A stretch of 64,000 nt of DNA, taken from positions 1 through 64,000 of the forward strand of contig NZ_BMEU01000018.1 of assembly GCF_014637085.1 (NCBI RefSeq), given 5' to 3'. The position numbers and the translations under genes are program-made. The DNA comes from Comamonas phosphati. Its GTDB lineage: Bacteria; Pseudomonadota; Gammaproteobacteria; Burkholderiales; Burkholderiaceae_C. Shown here piece after piece: positions 35,367-43,667 of this stretch. The notes below the pieces were generated by a model, which was not told the DNA's origin, did no database searches, and saw nothing but the letters and a program-made list of their open reading frames with translations. Positions within the stretch are counted from its first letter, which is position 1, and every line of letters starts with the position of its first letter.

Positions 35367-37559
35367 ATGGCCAAATTCAACGACATCCAACTCTTGCGCA
35401 CCACTTTTCTGCGTGGCCCCAGTGTCTGGACCTACCGCCCCGTGCTGGAAGTCTGGCTGGACCTGGGTGAGCTGGAAGACTATCCGTCCAACAAGATCCC
35501 CGGCCTCAACGCGCGCCTGACCACCTGGCTGCCCGACCTGATCGAGCACCACTGCGGCGTGGGCGAGCGCGGCGGCTTCATCCAGCGGCTGGAAGGCGGC
35601 ACCTGGATGGGCCATGTGCTGGAGCACGTCATCATCGAGCTGCTCAACCTCTCGGGCATGCCCGCCGAATTCGGCCAGACGCGCGAAATCTCCAGGCGCG
35701 GCATCTACCGCATGGTGTTCCGCTGCCCCGAGGAAGCCGTGGCCCGCGTGGCGCTGGAACAGGGCCACAGACTGCTGATGGCCGCCATCAACGATGAGTC
35801 CTTCAACCTCAAGCAGGCCGTCCACGCCATCAAGACGGCCATCAACGACCGCTACCTGGGCCCCAGCACGGGCTGCATCGTCGATGCCGCCGGCGAGCGC
35901 CGCATCCCCCATATCCGGCTGAACGACGGCAACCTCGTGCAGCTGGGCTACGGCGCCGCCCAGCGCCGCATCTGGACCGCCGAGAGCGACCAGACCAGCG
36001 CCATTGCCGAAGGCATTGCCCAGGACAAGGACTTCACCAAGCGCCTGCTGACCGCCTGCGGCGTGCCCGTGCCCGAAGGCCAGGTCGTCAACTCGCCCGA
36101 GGAAGCCTGGGAAGTGGCGCAGGACATAGGCTGTCCCGTCACCGTCAAGCCCTCGGATGGCAACCATGCCCGCGGCGTGACGCTGGAGCTGTCCAAGGAA
36201 GAAGACATCAAGGCCGCCTTCGCGCTGGCCCAGCCCGAAGGCTCGGACGTCATCGTCGAGAAATTCATCGACGGCGTGGAACACCGCATCCTGGTCGTGG
36301 GCGGTAAGGTGGTCGCCGCGACCAAGGGCGAGACCGTGAGCGTGCACGGCAACGGCAAGTCCACGCTGCGCGAGCTGGTGGAAGTGCTCAACCAGGACCC
36401 GCGCCGCGGCCCCGAGCAGGAATATCCGCTGGACTGGATCAATCTGGAGGCGGGCTCCGTCAAGCTGGAGCTGAACCGCCAGCACGTGACGCCCGACTCC
36501 GTCATCGCCCAGGGCCAGGACATTCTGCTGCAGCGCAACGGCAACATGGCCATCGACTGCACCGACGATGTGCACCCCGACGTGGCTTATTACGCCACGC
36601 TGGCCGCCAAGATCGTGGGCCTGGACATCGCCGGCATGGACATGATCCTCAAGGACGTGTCCCAGCCCATGAAGGGCCAGGGCGCCATCCTCGAAGTCAA
36701 CGCCGGCCCCGGCCTGCTGATGCACCTCAAGCCCACCAGCGGCGCTCCGCGCCCCGTGGGCATGGCCATCGTGGACCATCTGTTCCCGCGCACCGAGGAA
36801 GGCACGGGCGCGGGCCGCATTCCCATCGTCGGCATTGCCGGCACGCGTGAAAACGCCTTCATCTCGCGCCTGGTCGGCTGGCTGCTGCAACTGTCGGGCA
36901 AGCTCACGGGCGTGGCCAGCAGCGAAGGCATGTTCCTGGCCAACCGCCAGACGCAGAAGACCAATACCGCCAACTGGGCCGGCGCCCACCGCCTGCTGAC
37001 CAACCGCCTGGCCGAGGCCGCGGTGATCCAGACCACCTCGCGCTCCATCCTCGAAGAAGGCCTGGCCTACGACCGCTGCCTGGTCGGCGTGGTCACCGAC
37101 ATGGACGGCTACGAGCAGCTCGCCGACCACGACGTGCTCGAACAGGCCAAGATGCGCCGCGTGCTGCGCACCCAGATCGACGTGGTGCTCGACGAAGGCG
37201 CCGGCGTGCTCAACGCCGACATCGCCCAGGTGGCCGAACTGGCCGAGCTGTGCGACGGCTCCGTCGTGCTCTACAGCACCGGCGCCGATGAGGCCGCCCT
37301 CGCCGTGGTGGCCGCCCACCGCCAGAGCACCGAAAAGAATCACGACGGCGGCCGCGCCGTGCTGGTCAAGGGCCAGAACGTGGTGCTGGCCTCGGGCAAC
37401 CAGGAGCGCGTGCTGGGCTCGCTCGCCGCGCTCTCGCTGCCCGGCGGCAAGCGCCCCGACACGCCCGCCCTGCTGGCGGCTATCGCCACGGCCTGGGCCC
37501 TGGACATCACGCCCGACCTGATCGCCGCCGGCATCAAGACCTTCGAATACAACGCCTGA
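35367..37559 (+). CDS. Cyanophycin synthetase-like protein with degenerate Mur-ligase domain
   Basis: The 730-residue protein has the three-part plan of cyanophycin synthetase: N-terminal domain (1-160), ATP-grasp domain (about 210-470, with CPVTVKPSDGNHARGVTLE and ILEVNAGPGLLMHLKP) and a Mur-ligase-like domain. In the Mur part the P-loop, TGTNGKTTT in the neighbour, reads GIAGTRENA near residue 490, without the Lys and Thr needed for ATP. The domain is also about 130 residues shorter. It could therefore ligate only by the ATP-grasp site, as described for CphA2 enzymes that use aspartyl-arginine dipeptides, or act as a partner subunit. It lies 68 bases upstream of the full-length cphA. Confidence 0.88.
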   Translation: MAKFNDIQLLRTTFLRGPSVWTYRPVLEVWLDLGELEDYPSNKIPGLNARLTTWLPDLIEHHCGVGERGGFIQRLEGGTWMGHVLEHVIIELLNLSGMPAEFGQTREISRRGIYRMVFRCPEEAVARVALEQGHRLLMAAINDESFNLKQAVHAIKTAINDRYLGPSTGCIVDAAGERRIPHIRLNDGNLVQLGYGAAQRRIWTAESDQTSAIAEGIAQDKDFTKRLLTACGVPVPEGQVVNSPEEAWEVAQDIGCPVTVKPSDGNHARGVTLELSKEEDIKAAFALAQPEGSDVIVEKFIDGVEHRILVVGGKVVAATKGETVSVHGNGKSTLRELVEVLNQDPRRGPEQEYPLDWINLEAGSVKLELNRQHVTPDSVIAQGQDILLQRNGNMAIDCTDDVHPDVAYYATLAAKIVGLDIAGMDMILKDVSQPMKGQGAILEVNAGPGLLMHLKPTSGAPRPVGMAIVDHLFPRTEEGTGAGRIPIVGIAGTRENAFISRLVGWLLQLSGKLTGVASSEGMFLANRQTQKTNTANWAGAHRLLTNRLAEAAVIQTTSRSILEEGLAYDRCLVGVVTDMDGYEQLADHDVLEQAKMRRVLRTQIDVVLDEGAGVLNADIAQVAELAELCDGSVVLYSTGADEAALAVVAAHRQSTEKNHDGGRAVLVKGQNVVLASGNQERVLGSLAALSLPGGKRPDTPALLAAIATAWALDITPDLIAAGIKTFEYNA

Positions 37560-37627
37560 GACGCCACCCACGACGAAATGCAAACCGCCCGTGCCTGACC
37601 GCCGGGCGGCCATCCGAAAGAAGCACT

Positions 37628-40213
37628 ATGCAGATCACCCGCATCCGAGCCTTGCGTGGCCCCAACCTCTGGACCCGCAGCACCGCCATCGAAGCCGTCG
37701 TGCAATGCAGGGAAGGCGAGCAGCTCTATACCGCCATTGCCGGTTTCGAAGACAAGCTGCGCGCGCGCTTTCCGACCATCGGCACGCTGCAGCCCCATGG
37801 CGCCGACCAGAAGCTGTCCCTGGCCCATGTGATGGCCGTGGCCGCCCTGTCGCTGCAGGCACAGGCCGGCTGCCCCGTCACCTTCAGCCGCACGCACGAG
37901 ACCGTGGAGCAAGCCACCTTCCAGGTCGTCGTCGAGTACACCGAGGAAACCGTGGGCCTGCTGGCCATGAAGCAGGCCGAGGCCCTGATCCAGGCTGCGC
38001 TCAACGACACGCCCTTCGACAGCGACAAGGTCATCGCCGAGCTGCGCGAGCTGGATGAAGACGAGCGCATCGGCCCCTCGACCGGTGCCATCGTCGATGC
38101 GGCCGTGGCGCGCGGCATTCCGTTCCGCCGCCTGACCTCCGGCTCGCTGGTGCAGCTGGGCTGGGGCGCCAAGGCCCGCCGCATCCAGGCCGCCGAGCTC
38201 GATTCCACCAGCGCCGTGGCCGAGTCCATCGCCCAGGACAAGGACCTGACCAAGCGCCTGCTGCACGCGGCCGGCGTGCCCGTGCCGCTGGGCCGCCCCG
38301 TGGCCGATGTGGAAGACGCCTGGGTCGTGGCCCAGGAAGTGGGCCTGCCCGTGGTGGTCAAGCCCCAGGACGGCAACCAGGGCAAGGGCGTGGTGGTCAA
38401 CATCACCACCCGCGAAGGCCTGGAAGCCGCCTACAAGACCGCCAGCGAATTCGGCGACGAGATCATGGTCGAGCGCTTTCTGCCCGGCCACGACTTCCGC
38501 CTGCTGGTCGTCGGCGGCCAGCTCGTGGCCGCGGCCCGCCGCGAGCCGCCCCAGGTGCTGGGCGACGGCAAGCACACCGTCCGCGAACTGGTGGATATCG
38601 TGAACCAGGACCCGCGCCGCGGCTCGGGCCACGGCACCGCGCTGACCAAGATCCGCCTCGACGACATCGCCATCGCGCGCATCGCCTCCGAAGGCTTGAG
38701 CCCCGACTCCGTGCCGGCCCAGGGCCAGCGCGTGGTGCTGCGCAACAATGCCAATCTGTCCACCGGCGGCAGCGCCACCGACGTGACCGACGACGTGCAC
38801 CCCGAAGTCGCGGCGCGCGCCATCGAGGCGGCCCAGACCATAGGCCTGCATATCTGCGGCGTGGACGTGGTCTGCGAAACCATGCTGCGTCCGCTCGAAG
38901 AGCAGAACGGCGGCATCGTCGAAGTGAATGCCGCTCCCGGCCTGCGCATGCACCTGGCCCCCTCCTTCGGCAAGCCGCGCAACGTGGGCGTGCCCATGGT
39001 GGACGAGCTGTTCGCCCCCGGCAACGACGGCCGCATCCCGCTGGTGGCCGTGACCGGCACCAACGGCAAGACCACGACCACGCGCGTGATCGCCCACCTG
39101 TTCACCTCGCACGGCTGGCGCACGGCCATGACCAATACCGACGGCGTCTACGTCAACGGCCGCCAGATCGACAGCGGCGACTGCTCGGGCCCCAAGAGCG
39201 CCCGCAACGCCCTGGCCCACCCCGAGACCGATGCCGCCGTGCTCGAATGCGCGCGCGGCGGCATTCTGCGCGAAGGCCTGGGCTTCGACCGCTGCCAGGT
39301 GGCCGTGGTCACCAACGTGGGCGAAGGCGACCACCTGGGCCTGAACTTCATCACCACCAAGGAAGACGTGGGCGTCCTGAAGCGCGTCATCGTGCAGAAC
39401 GTGGCCGCCGACGGCTACGCCGTGCTCAATGCCGCCGACCCGCTGGTGGCCGCCATGGCCACCACCTGCCCCGGCAAGGTGATCTTCTTTGCCGCCGACC
39501 GCCACCATCCCGTCATGGCCACGCACCGCGCCCAGGGCAGCCGCGTGGTCTATGTGGACGGCGACAGCATCGTGGCCGCCGAAGGCTCCTGGCGCGAATC
39601 CATTCCGCTGCGCGAGATTCCGCTCACGCGCGGCGGCGCCATCACCTTCCAGGTGGAAAACGTCATGGCCTCCATCGGCGCGGCCTGGGCGACCGGCCTG
39701 CCCTGGCAGACCATCCGCCGCGGCCTGGCGGGCTTCATGAACGACAGCGACAACGCCCCGGCGCGCTTCAACGTCATGGACTACCGCGGCGCCACGGTGA
39801 TTGCCGACTACGGCCACAACCCCGACGCCATCCGCGCCCTGTCCCAGGCCGTGGAAGCCATGCCGGCCAAGCGCCGCAGCGTGGTCATCAGCGGCGCTGG
39901 CGACCGCCGCGACCAGGACATCACCGAGCAGACCCAGATCCTCGGCAAGGTGTTCGACGAGGTGATTCTTTACCAGGACGCCTGCCAGCGCGGCCGCGAG
40001 GACGGCGAAGTGCTGGCCCTGCTGCGCAAGGGCCTGGAAGGCGCGCCGCGCACCAGCTACTCCACCGAGATCCATGGCGAATTCATCGCCATCGACCACG
40101 CCCTGGCCCGCCTGCAGCCGGGCGACCTGTGCCTGGTGCTGGTCGACCAGGTGGAGGAAGCGCTGGAGCACCTGCGCAAGCATGTGAGCGGCGACGCCGT
40201 GGCAGCGGCTTGA
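37628..40213 (+). CDS. cphA: Cyanophycin synthetase
   Basis: The 861-residue enzyme polymerises L-Asp and L-Arg into cyanophycin (multi-L-arginyl-poly-L-aspartate). The ATP-grasp domain (about 225-470) contains LPVVVKPQDGNQGKGVVVN and IVEVNAAPGLRMHLAP and adds Asp to the backbone. The Mur-ligase domain has an intact P-loop, TGTNGKTTTTRVIAHLF near 475, and GDRRDQDI near the C-terminus; it adds Arg to the side chain. The length and motifs fit active CphA. No cyanophycinase or isoaspartyl dipeptidase lies in the window, so degradation must be encoded elsewhere. It follows the degenerate paralogue, suggesting an ancient duplication. Confidence 0.96.
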   Translation: MQITRIRALRGPNLWTRSTAIEAVVQCREGEQLYTAIAGFEDKLRARFPTIGTLQPHGADQKLSLAHVMAVAALSLQAQAGCPVTFSRTHETVEQATFQVVVEYTEETVGLLAMKQAEALIQAALNDTPFDSDKVIAELRELDEDERIGPSTGAIVDAAVARGIPFRRLTSGSLVQLGWGAKARRIQAAELDSTSAVAESIAQDKDLTKRLLHAAGVPVPLGRPVADVEDAWVVAQEVGLPVVVKPQDGNQGKGVVVNITTREGLEAAYKTASEFGDEIMVERFLPGHDFRLLVVGGQLVAAARREPPQVLGDGKHTVRELVDIVNQDPRRGSGHGTALTKIRLDDIAIARIASEGLSPDSVPAQGQRVVLRNNANLSTGGSATDVTDDVHPEVAARAIEAAQTIGLHICGVDVVCETMLRPLEEQNGGIVEVNAAPGLRMHLAPSFGKPRNVGVPMVDELFAPGNDGRIPLVAVTGTNGKTTTTRVIAHLFTSHGWRTAMTNTDGVYVNGRQIDSGDCSGPKSARNALAHPETDAAVLECARGGILREGLGFDRCQVAVVTNVGEGDHLGLNFITTKEDVGVLKRVIVQNVAADGYAVLNAADPLVAAMATTCPGKVIFFAADRHHPVMATHRAQGSRVVYVDGDSIVAAEGSWRESIPLREIPLTRGGAITFQVENVMASIGAAWATGLPWQTIRRGLAGFMNDSDNAPARFNVMDYRGATVIADYGHNPDAIRALSQAVEAMPAKRRSVVISGAGDRRDQDITEQTQILGKVFDEVILYQDACQRGREDGEVLALLRKGLEGAPRTSYSTEIHGEFIAIDHALARLQPGDLCLVLVDQVEEALEHLRKHVSGDAVAAA

Positions 40214-40322
40214 CATGGAACACCCCCTGAGTCGCTGCGCGCCTTCCCCCTCAAGGGGGACGACAGCCTTTGCTGCGGGGCGGCCCTTGCTGGCCGTCTC
40301 GCACTTGAGGGGCGCCAGTTTC
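40214..40322 (+). repeat. Dispersed GC-rich repeat, copy 8 (cphA / creA)
   Basis: The copy contains GAGTCGCTGCGCGCCTTCCC, GACGACAGCCTTTGCTGCGG and GCGGCCCTTGCTGGCCGTCT. It fills the gap between cphA and creA and is collinear with copies 3 and 6. Confidence 0.85.
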
Positions 40323-40348
40323 ACGCGACGTGAGGAATGCGCAGGCCC

Positions 40349-40843
40349 ATGATGAAAAAACTCTCCATCGCGCTGGCCGCGATTGCCACCGCCGTGGGTG
40401 CCCTGCTGTTGCTGGGCACCAGCCAGGCCGAAACCATTGGCTCGGTGGATACCGTGTTCAAGCTCATCGGCCCCGATCACAAGATCGTGGTCGATGCCTA
40501 CGACGACCCCAAGGTGCCTGGCGTGACCTGCTATGTCTCGCGCGCCAAGACCGGCGGCATCAAGGGCGGGCTGGGCCTGGCCGAGGACCGCTCCGAAGCC
40601 TCCATCGCCTGCCAGGCCACGGGCAATGTCCAGTTCCCCGCGCCGCTGCCGCAGCAGGAGGAAGTGTTCACCGAGCGCACCTCGCTGCTGTTCAAGCGCC
40701 TGCGCGTGGTGCGCATGGTCGATGAAAAGCGCAACGCGCTGGTCTACATGACGTATTCGGACCGCGTCATCGAAGGCTCGCCGCAGAACAGCGTGACGGC
40801 CGTGGCCGTGCCGCACGGCACACCAATTCCGCTCAAGCAGTAA
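40349..40843 (+). CDS. creA: CreA family periplasmic protein
   Basis: The 164-residue protein has a signal peptide ([20 protein letters not shown], cleavage near SQA) and then the highly conserved CreA sequence: [40 protein letters not shown] and [20 protein letters not shown]. Two cysteines (in VTCYVS and SIACQA) are conserved in the family and may form a disulfide. CreA is widespread in proteobacteria with unknown function. It is convergent with the LysR gene, whose stop is only 5 bases away. The start at 40349 is one of two adjacent ATG codons. Confidence 0.92.
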   Translation: MMKKLSIALAAIATAVGALLLLGTSQAETIGSVDTVFKLIGPDHKIVVDAYDDPKVPGVTCYVSRAKTGGIKGGLGLAEDRSEASIACQATGNVQFPAPLPQQEEVFTERTSLLFKRLRVVRMVDEKRNALVYMTYSDRVIEGSPQNSVTAVAVPHGTPIPLKQ

Positions 40844-40848
40844 ACCTC

Positions 40849-41757
40849 CTAAACCGGCTCGGCACTGTCTCGGCAAGCCTGCACAAAGGCTTCCAGCGCG
40901 GGCGAGCGGCGCTTGCCCTCGCGCTGCACCAGCGAGAAATCCCGCCACATGCGCGGCAGCGTGGTCGGCAGCATCACCAGCTCGCCGGTTGCCAGCTGCG
41001 CCTGCACCAGCACGCGCGACAAGCAGCTGATGCCCAGGCCCTGGGCCACGCAGCGCGCAATGGCCTCGGAGCTGCCCATGGTCGACGAAGCCGGCATCTG
41101 GTGCAGATGCGGCAGCAGCGCATGCTCGACCATCTCGCGCGTGCCCGAGCCCGGCTCGCGCAGCAGCCAGGCGGCCTTGCGCAGCGCCGCCGCACCCAGC
41201 GGCTTCTGCGCCGCCTGGGCCACCAGGGCATGGCGGGGCGAAGCCACCATCACCAACTCGTCGCGCAGCCAGGGCTCCACCTCCAGGCCCGGCCAGTGGC
41301 TGCTGCCTTCGATCAGGCCCAGGTCCACCTCCAGCGCCTGCACGGCTTCGCCGACTTCCCGCGTGTTGGCGATCTGCAGATCCACCCGCACCTTGGGATG
41401 GGTGCGCGCCAGCCGCGCCAGCACCTGGGGCAAGGCATAGGTGCCTATGGTGGTGCTGGCCGCCACGCGCAGATGCACGGGCAGGTCGGCCGCACTGGCG
41501 GAAAACGCCTGCTCGATGCTGAGCGCCTGCTCCAGCGCGCTCAGCGCCTGCGGCAGCAGCGTGCGGCCTGCGTCGTTGAGCGCCAGACGCTTGCCCACAC
41601 GCTCGAAGAGCTGCACGTGCAAGGCCTGCTCCAGTTGCTGCAGCGCCGCGCTGGTGGCCGATTGCGACAGGGCCACGACCTGGGCCGCGGCCACCGTGGA
41701 GCCGGCCTGCGCCACGGCGCAAAAAATCTCGAGCTGACGCAGCGTGAGGTGCAGCAT
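40849..41757 (-). CDS. LysR-family regulator, YeiE-like
   Basis: The 302-residue LysR protein has an N-terminal winged HTH (LRQLEIFCAVAQAGSTVAAA, LSQSATSAALQQLEQAL) and a periplasmic-binding-like effector domain (about 90-295). It is divergent from the yeiH-type gene, the same arrangement as yeiE-yeiH in enterobacteria. YeiE-like regulators respond to sulfite or related anions, so activation of the transporter next door is a sensible inference. A dyad near the transporter promoter could be its site. Confidence 0.88.
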   Translation of the reverse strand: MLHLTLRQLEIFCAVAQAGSTVAAAQVVALSQSATSAALQQLEQALHVQLFERVGKRLALNDAGRTLLPQALSALEQALSIEQAFSASAADLPVHLRVAASTTIGTYALPQVLARLARTHPKVRVDLQIANTREVGEAVQALEVDLGLIEGSSHWPGLEVEPWLRDELVMVASPRHALVAQAAQKPLGAAALRKAAWLLREPGSGTREMVEHALLPHLHQMPASSTMGSSEAIARCVAQGLGISCLSRVLVQAQLATGELVMLPTTLPRMWRDFSLVQREGKRRSPALEAFVQACRDSAEPV

Positions 41758-41783
41758 TTGAAGCCTTCAACCTGTTTTATCGA

Positions 41784-41820
41784 TTGATGTTAGAAAAACT
41801 ATTCGTTATACAAATATAAC
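41784..41820 (+). promoter_or_regulatory. Promoter with overlapping dyad upstream of yeiH
   Basis: TTGATG at 41784-41789 and TATACA at 41807-41812 are 17 bases apart. The perfect inverted repeat GTTATA-CAAA-TATAAC at 41805-41820 overlaps the -10 and has the T-N11-A character of LysR sites. The region is notably AT-rich. Confidence 0.55.
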
Positions 41821-41891
41821 CAACAAATCTAAAGTGATCTTCACCGCGGCAGAAAGCCTGGCTCCCACAGGCTGCTGCGCTGCAAGACACC

Positions 41892-42989
41892 ATGAACACC
41901 TCCTCGATTTCCACAGCCACCCGGCAGAACGCCCAACCCGGCTGGCTGCACAAGCCCCTGGGCATGGTGCCCGGCCTGCTGCTGGCGGGCGCCATTGCCG
42001 CCCTGGCCATCTGGGCCGCACGCTTTCCCGTCGTTTCCTCCCACGGCCTGAGCGCGTTGACCTTGGCCATCGTCATCGGCCTCGTCATCGGCAACACGGT
42101 CTACCCCGCCATGGCGGCGAACTGCGCCGGCGGCGTGGGCTTTGCCAAGGCCCGGCTGCTGCGCGCCGGCATCATCCTCTACGGCCTGCGCCTGACCTTC
42201 CAGGACATAGCCCAGGTCGGCATGGCCGGCGTGCTCATCGATGCGCTGGTGCTGTCCAGCACTTTTCTGCTGGCCCAGTGGATAGGCCAGAAACTGCTGG
42301 GCATGGACCGGCGCACCACCTTGCTGATCGGCGCGGGCAGCTCCATCTGCGGTGCGGCGGCCGTGCTGGCCACCGAGCCCGTGGCCAAGGGCCGCGCCGA
42401 GGATGTGGCCGTGGCCGTAGCCACCGTGGTGGTGTTCGGCACCATAGGCACCTTCCTCTACCCCGCGCTGTTCCACTGGAATGCCGAACACGGCTGGTTC
42501 GGCATCGGCATGCAGCAATACGGCCTGTACGTGGGCTCCACCGTGCACGAGGTGGCCCAGGTCGTGGCCGCAGGCGAAGCCATCGGCAGCCAGGCCGCCG
42601 ATGTGGCCGTGATCTCCAAGATGGTGCGCGTGATGATGCTGGCCCCCTTTCTGCTGATCCTGTCCATGTGGCTGGCCCGCAGCGAGCGCGGCCAGGGCAA
42701 TGCCGGCGGCACCGGCGGCGGCAAGATCACCATTCCCTGGTTTGCGCTGGGCTTTGTGCTGATGGCCGGCATCCACTCGCTGGGCGTGCTGCCCGGCGGA
42801 CTCGTCGCCACCGGCGTGGAACTGGACAACGTGCTGCTCGCCGTCGCCATGGCAGCCCTGGGCCTGACCACCCACATCGGCGCGGTGCGCGCCGCCGGCA
42901 CCAAGCCGCTGCTGCTGGCCTCGCTGCTGTTCGTCTGGCTGCTGGTCGCAGGCTGGGCCTTGAATCTGTGGATTCCCGCCCTGTTCTGA
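41892..42989 (+). CDS. yeiH: YeiH-family (UPF0324) putative sulfate/sulfite exporter
   Basis: The 365-residue inner-membrane protein has about 10-11 helices. The family markers are LAIVIGLVIGNTVYP, LRAGIILYGLRLTFQDIA, the re-entrant GAGSSICGAAAVLATEP, and STVHEVAQVVAAG. Family members are annotated as putative sulfate or sulfite exporters on limited evidence. It is controlled most likely by the divergent YeiE-like regulator. The ATG at 41892 gives the usual N-terminal length. A strong terminator follows 76 bases downstream. Confidence 0.9.
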   Translation: MNTSSISTATRQNAQPGWLHKPLGMVPGLLLAGAIAALAIWAARFPVVSSHGLSALTLAIVIGLVIGNTVYPAMAANCAGGVGFAKARLLRAGIILYGLRLTFQDIAQVGMAGVLIDALVLSSTFLLAQWIGQKLLGMDRRTTLLIGAGSSICGAAAVLATEPVAKGRAEDVAVAVATVVVFGTIGTFLYPALFHWNAEHGWFGIGMQQYGLYVGSTVHEVAQVVAAGEAIGSQAADVAVISKMVRVMMLAPFLLILSMWLARSERGQGNAGGTGGGKITIPWFALGFVLMAGIHSLGVLPGGLVATGVELDNVLLAVAMAALGLTTHIGAVRAAGTKPLLLASLLFVWLLVAGWALNLWIPALF

Positions 42990-43002
42990 GCACGCTATGA
43001 AT

Positions 43003-43062
43003 TTGAAAGCTGCTGGTGACTGACGGGCATTGATCCAAGACTCAATCAGCATCAAAATCATT
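43003..43062. repeat. AT-rich AGCTG-type repeat after yeiH
   Basis: GAAAGCTGCTGGTGACTGAC is followed by inverted-like TCAATCAGCATCAAAATCA. It resembles the AGCTG family ends at 31552 and 48405, though the right arm is diverged. Confidence 0.4.
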
Positions 43063-43064
43063 TG

Positions 43065-43093
43065 AAAGAGAGCGCATGGCGCTCTCTTTTTTT
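43065..43093 (+). terminator. Terminator after yeiH
   Basis: AAAGAGAGCGC and GCGCTCTCTTT form a perfect 11-bp stem with a 3-base loop, followed by a run of T. Confidence 0.92.
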
Positions 43094-43134
43094 ATTAAAA
43101 CCTAGTAAATACCCTTGGATTTTGGTTGCAAATA

Positions 43135-43159
43135 AATTAATTTGATTTACAAATTAATT
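43135..43159. promoter_or_regulatory. Perfect MarR-type operator dyad
   Basis: AATTAATTTG, five bases, then CAAATTAATT form a perfect 10-bp inverted repeat 22 bases before the marR ATG. MarR-family proteins bind AT-rich dyads of this size and usually repress their own operon. No second copy was found in the window. Confidence 0.8.
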
Positions 43160-43181
43160 GCATGGACAGCAAAATTCCACC

Positions 43182-43667
43182 ATGTCTTTTGCAGATGCTC
43201 CCGATCGCGCCCGCCTGGGCTTTCTCATGGTCACCCTGGTACGCCAATGGCGCCGGCGGGTGGAGGAACAGCTGGCGGCCAACGGCCTGACCGACGCCAC
43301 CTGGACGCCGCTGCTGCACCTGCGCGCCTGGGGCGACGGCGTGACGCAGAAGGAACTGGCCGAGCGCGTGGGCCTGGACGGCTCCAGCCTGGTACGCCTG
43401 CTCGACATCCTCGAAAGCCGCGGCTGGGTGGAGCGCCGCGCCGACGCTGCCGACCGCCGCAGCAAGCGCATCTTTCTCACCGAAAGCGGCAACGCCGAAG
43501 TCAGCGGCATCCGCGCCACCATGCTCGACGCCGAACTGGCCATGCTGCAGGACCTCAGCGACGCCGAAGTCAGCGCCATGCTGGGCGGCATCCACAAGAT
43601 CCGCGCCCGCATGGAGCAGATCCACGGTACCCGGCAACTGCCCGCAGGCGACGGGGAAAGCCAATGA
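43182..43667 (+). CDS. MarR-family transcriptional regulator
   Basis: The 161-residue protein has the MarR winged helix: VTQKELAERVGLDGSSLVRL recognition region, then LESRGWVERRADAADRRSKR, the conserved wing with DxRxK-type basic residues, and flanking dimerisation helices. Such regulators release DNA on binding phenolic or lipophilic ligands. It overlaps the FUSC transporter gene by ATGA and sits behind a perfect operator dyad, so an autoregulated efflux operon is likely. The ATG at 43182 was chosen over an upstream TTG because that one lies inside the operator. Confidence 0.9.
   Translation: MSFADAPDRARLGFLMVTLVRQWRRRVEEQLAANGLTDATWTPLLHLRAWGDGVTQKELAERVGLDGSSLVRLLDILESRGWVERRADAADRRSKRIFLTESGNAEVSGIRATMLDAELAMLQDLSDAEVSAMLGGIHKIRARMEQIHGTRQLPAGDGESQ

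Noticed and set aside
37340-41770. A 1476-codon open frame on the minus strand across cphA, creA and the LysR gene
   Set aside because: It is antisense to strong, recognisable genes. The translation is rich in Gly/Ala/His/Gln with no domain. Such shadows are expected at this GC content.
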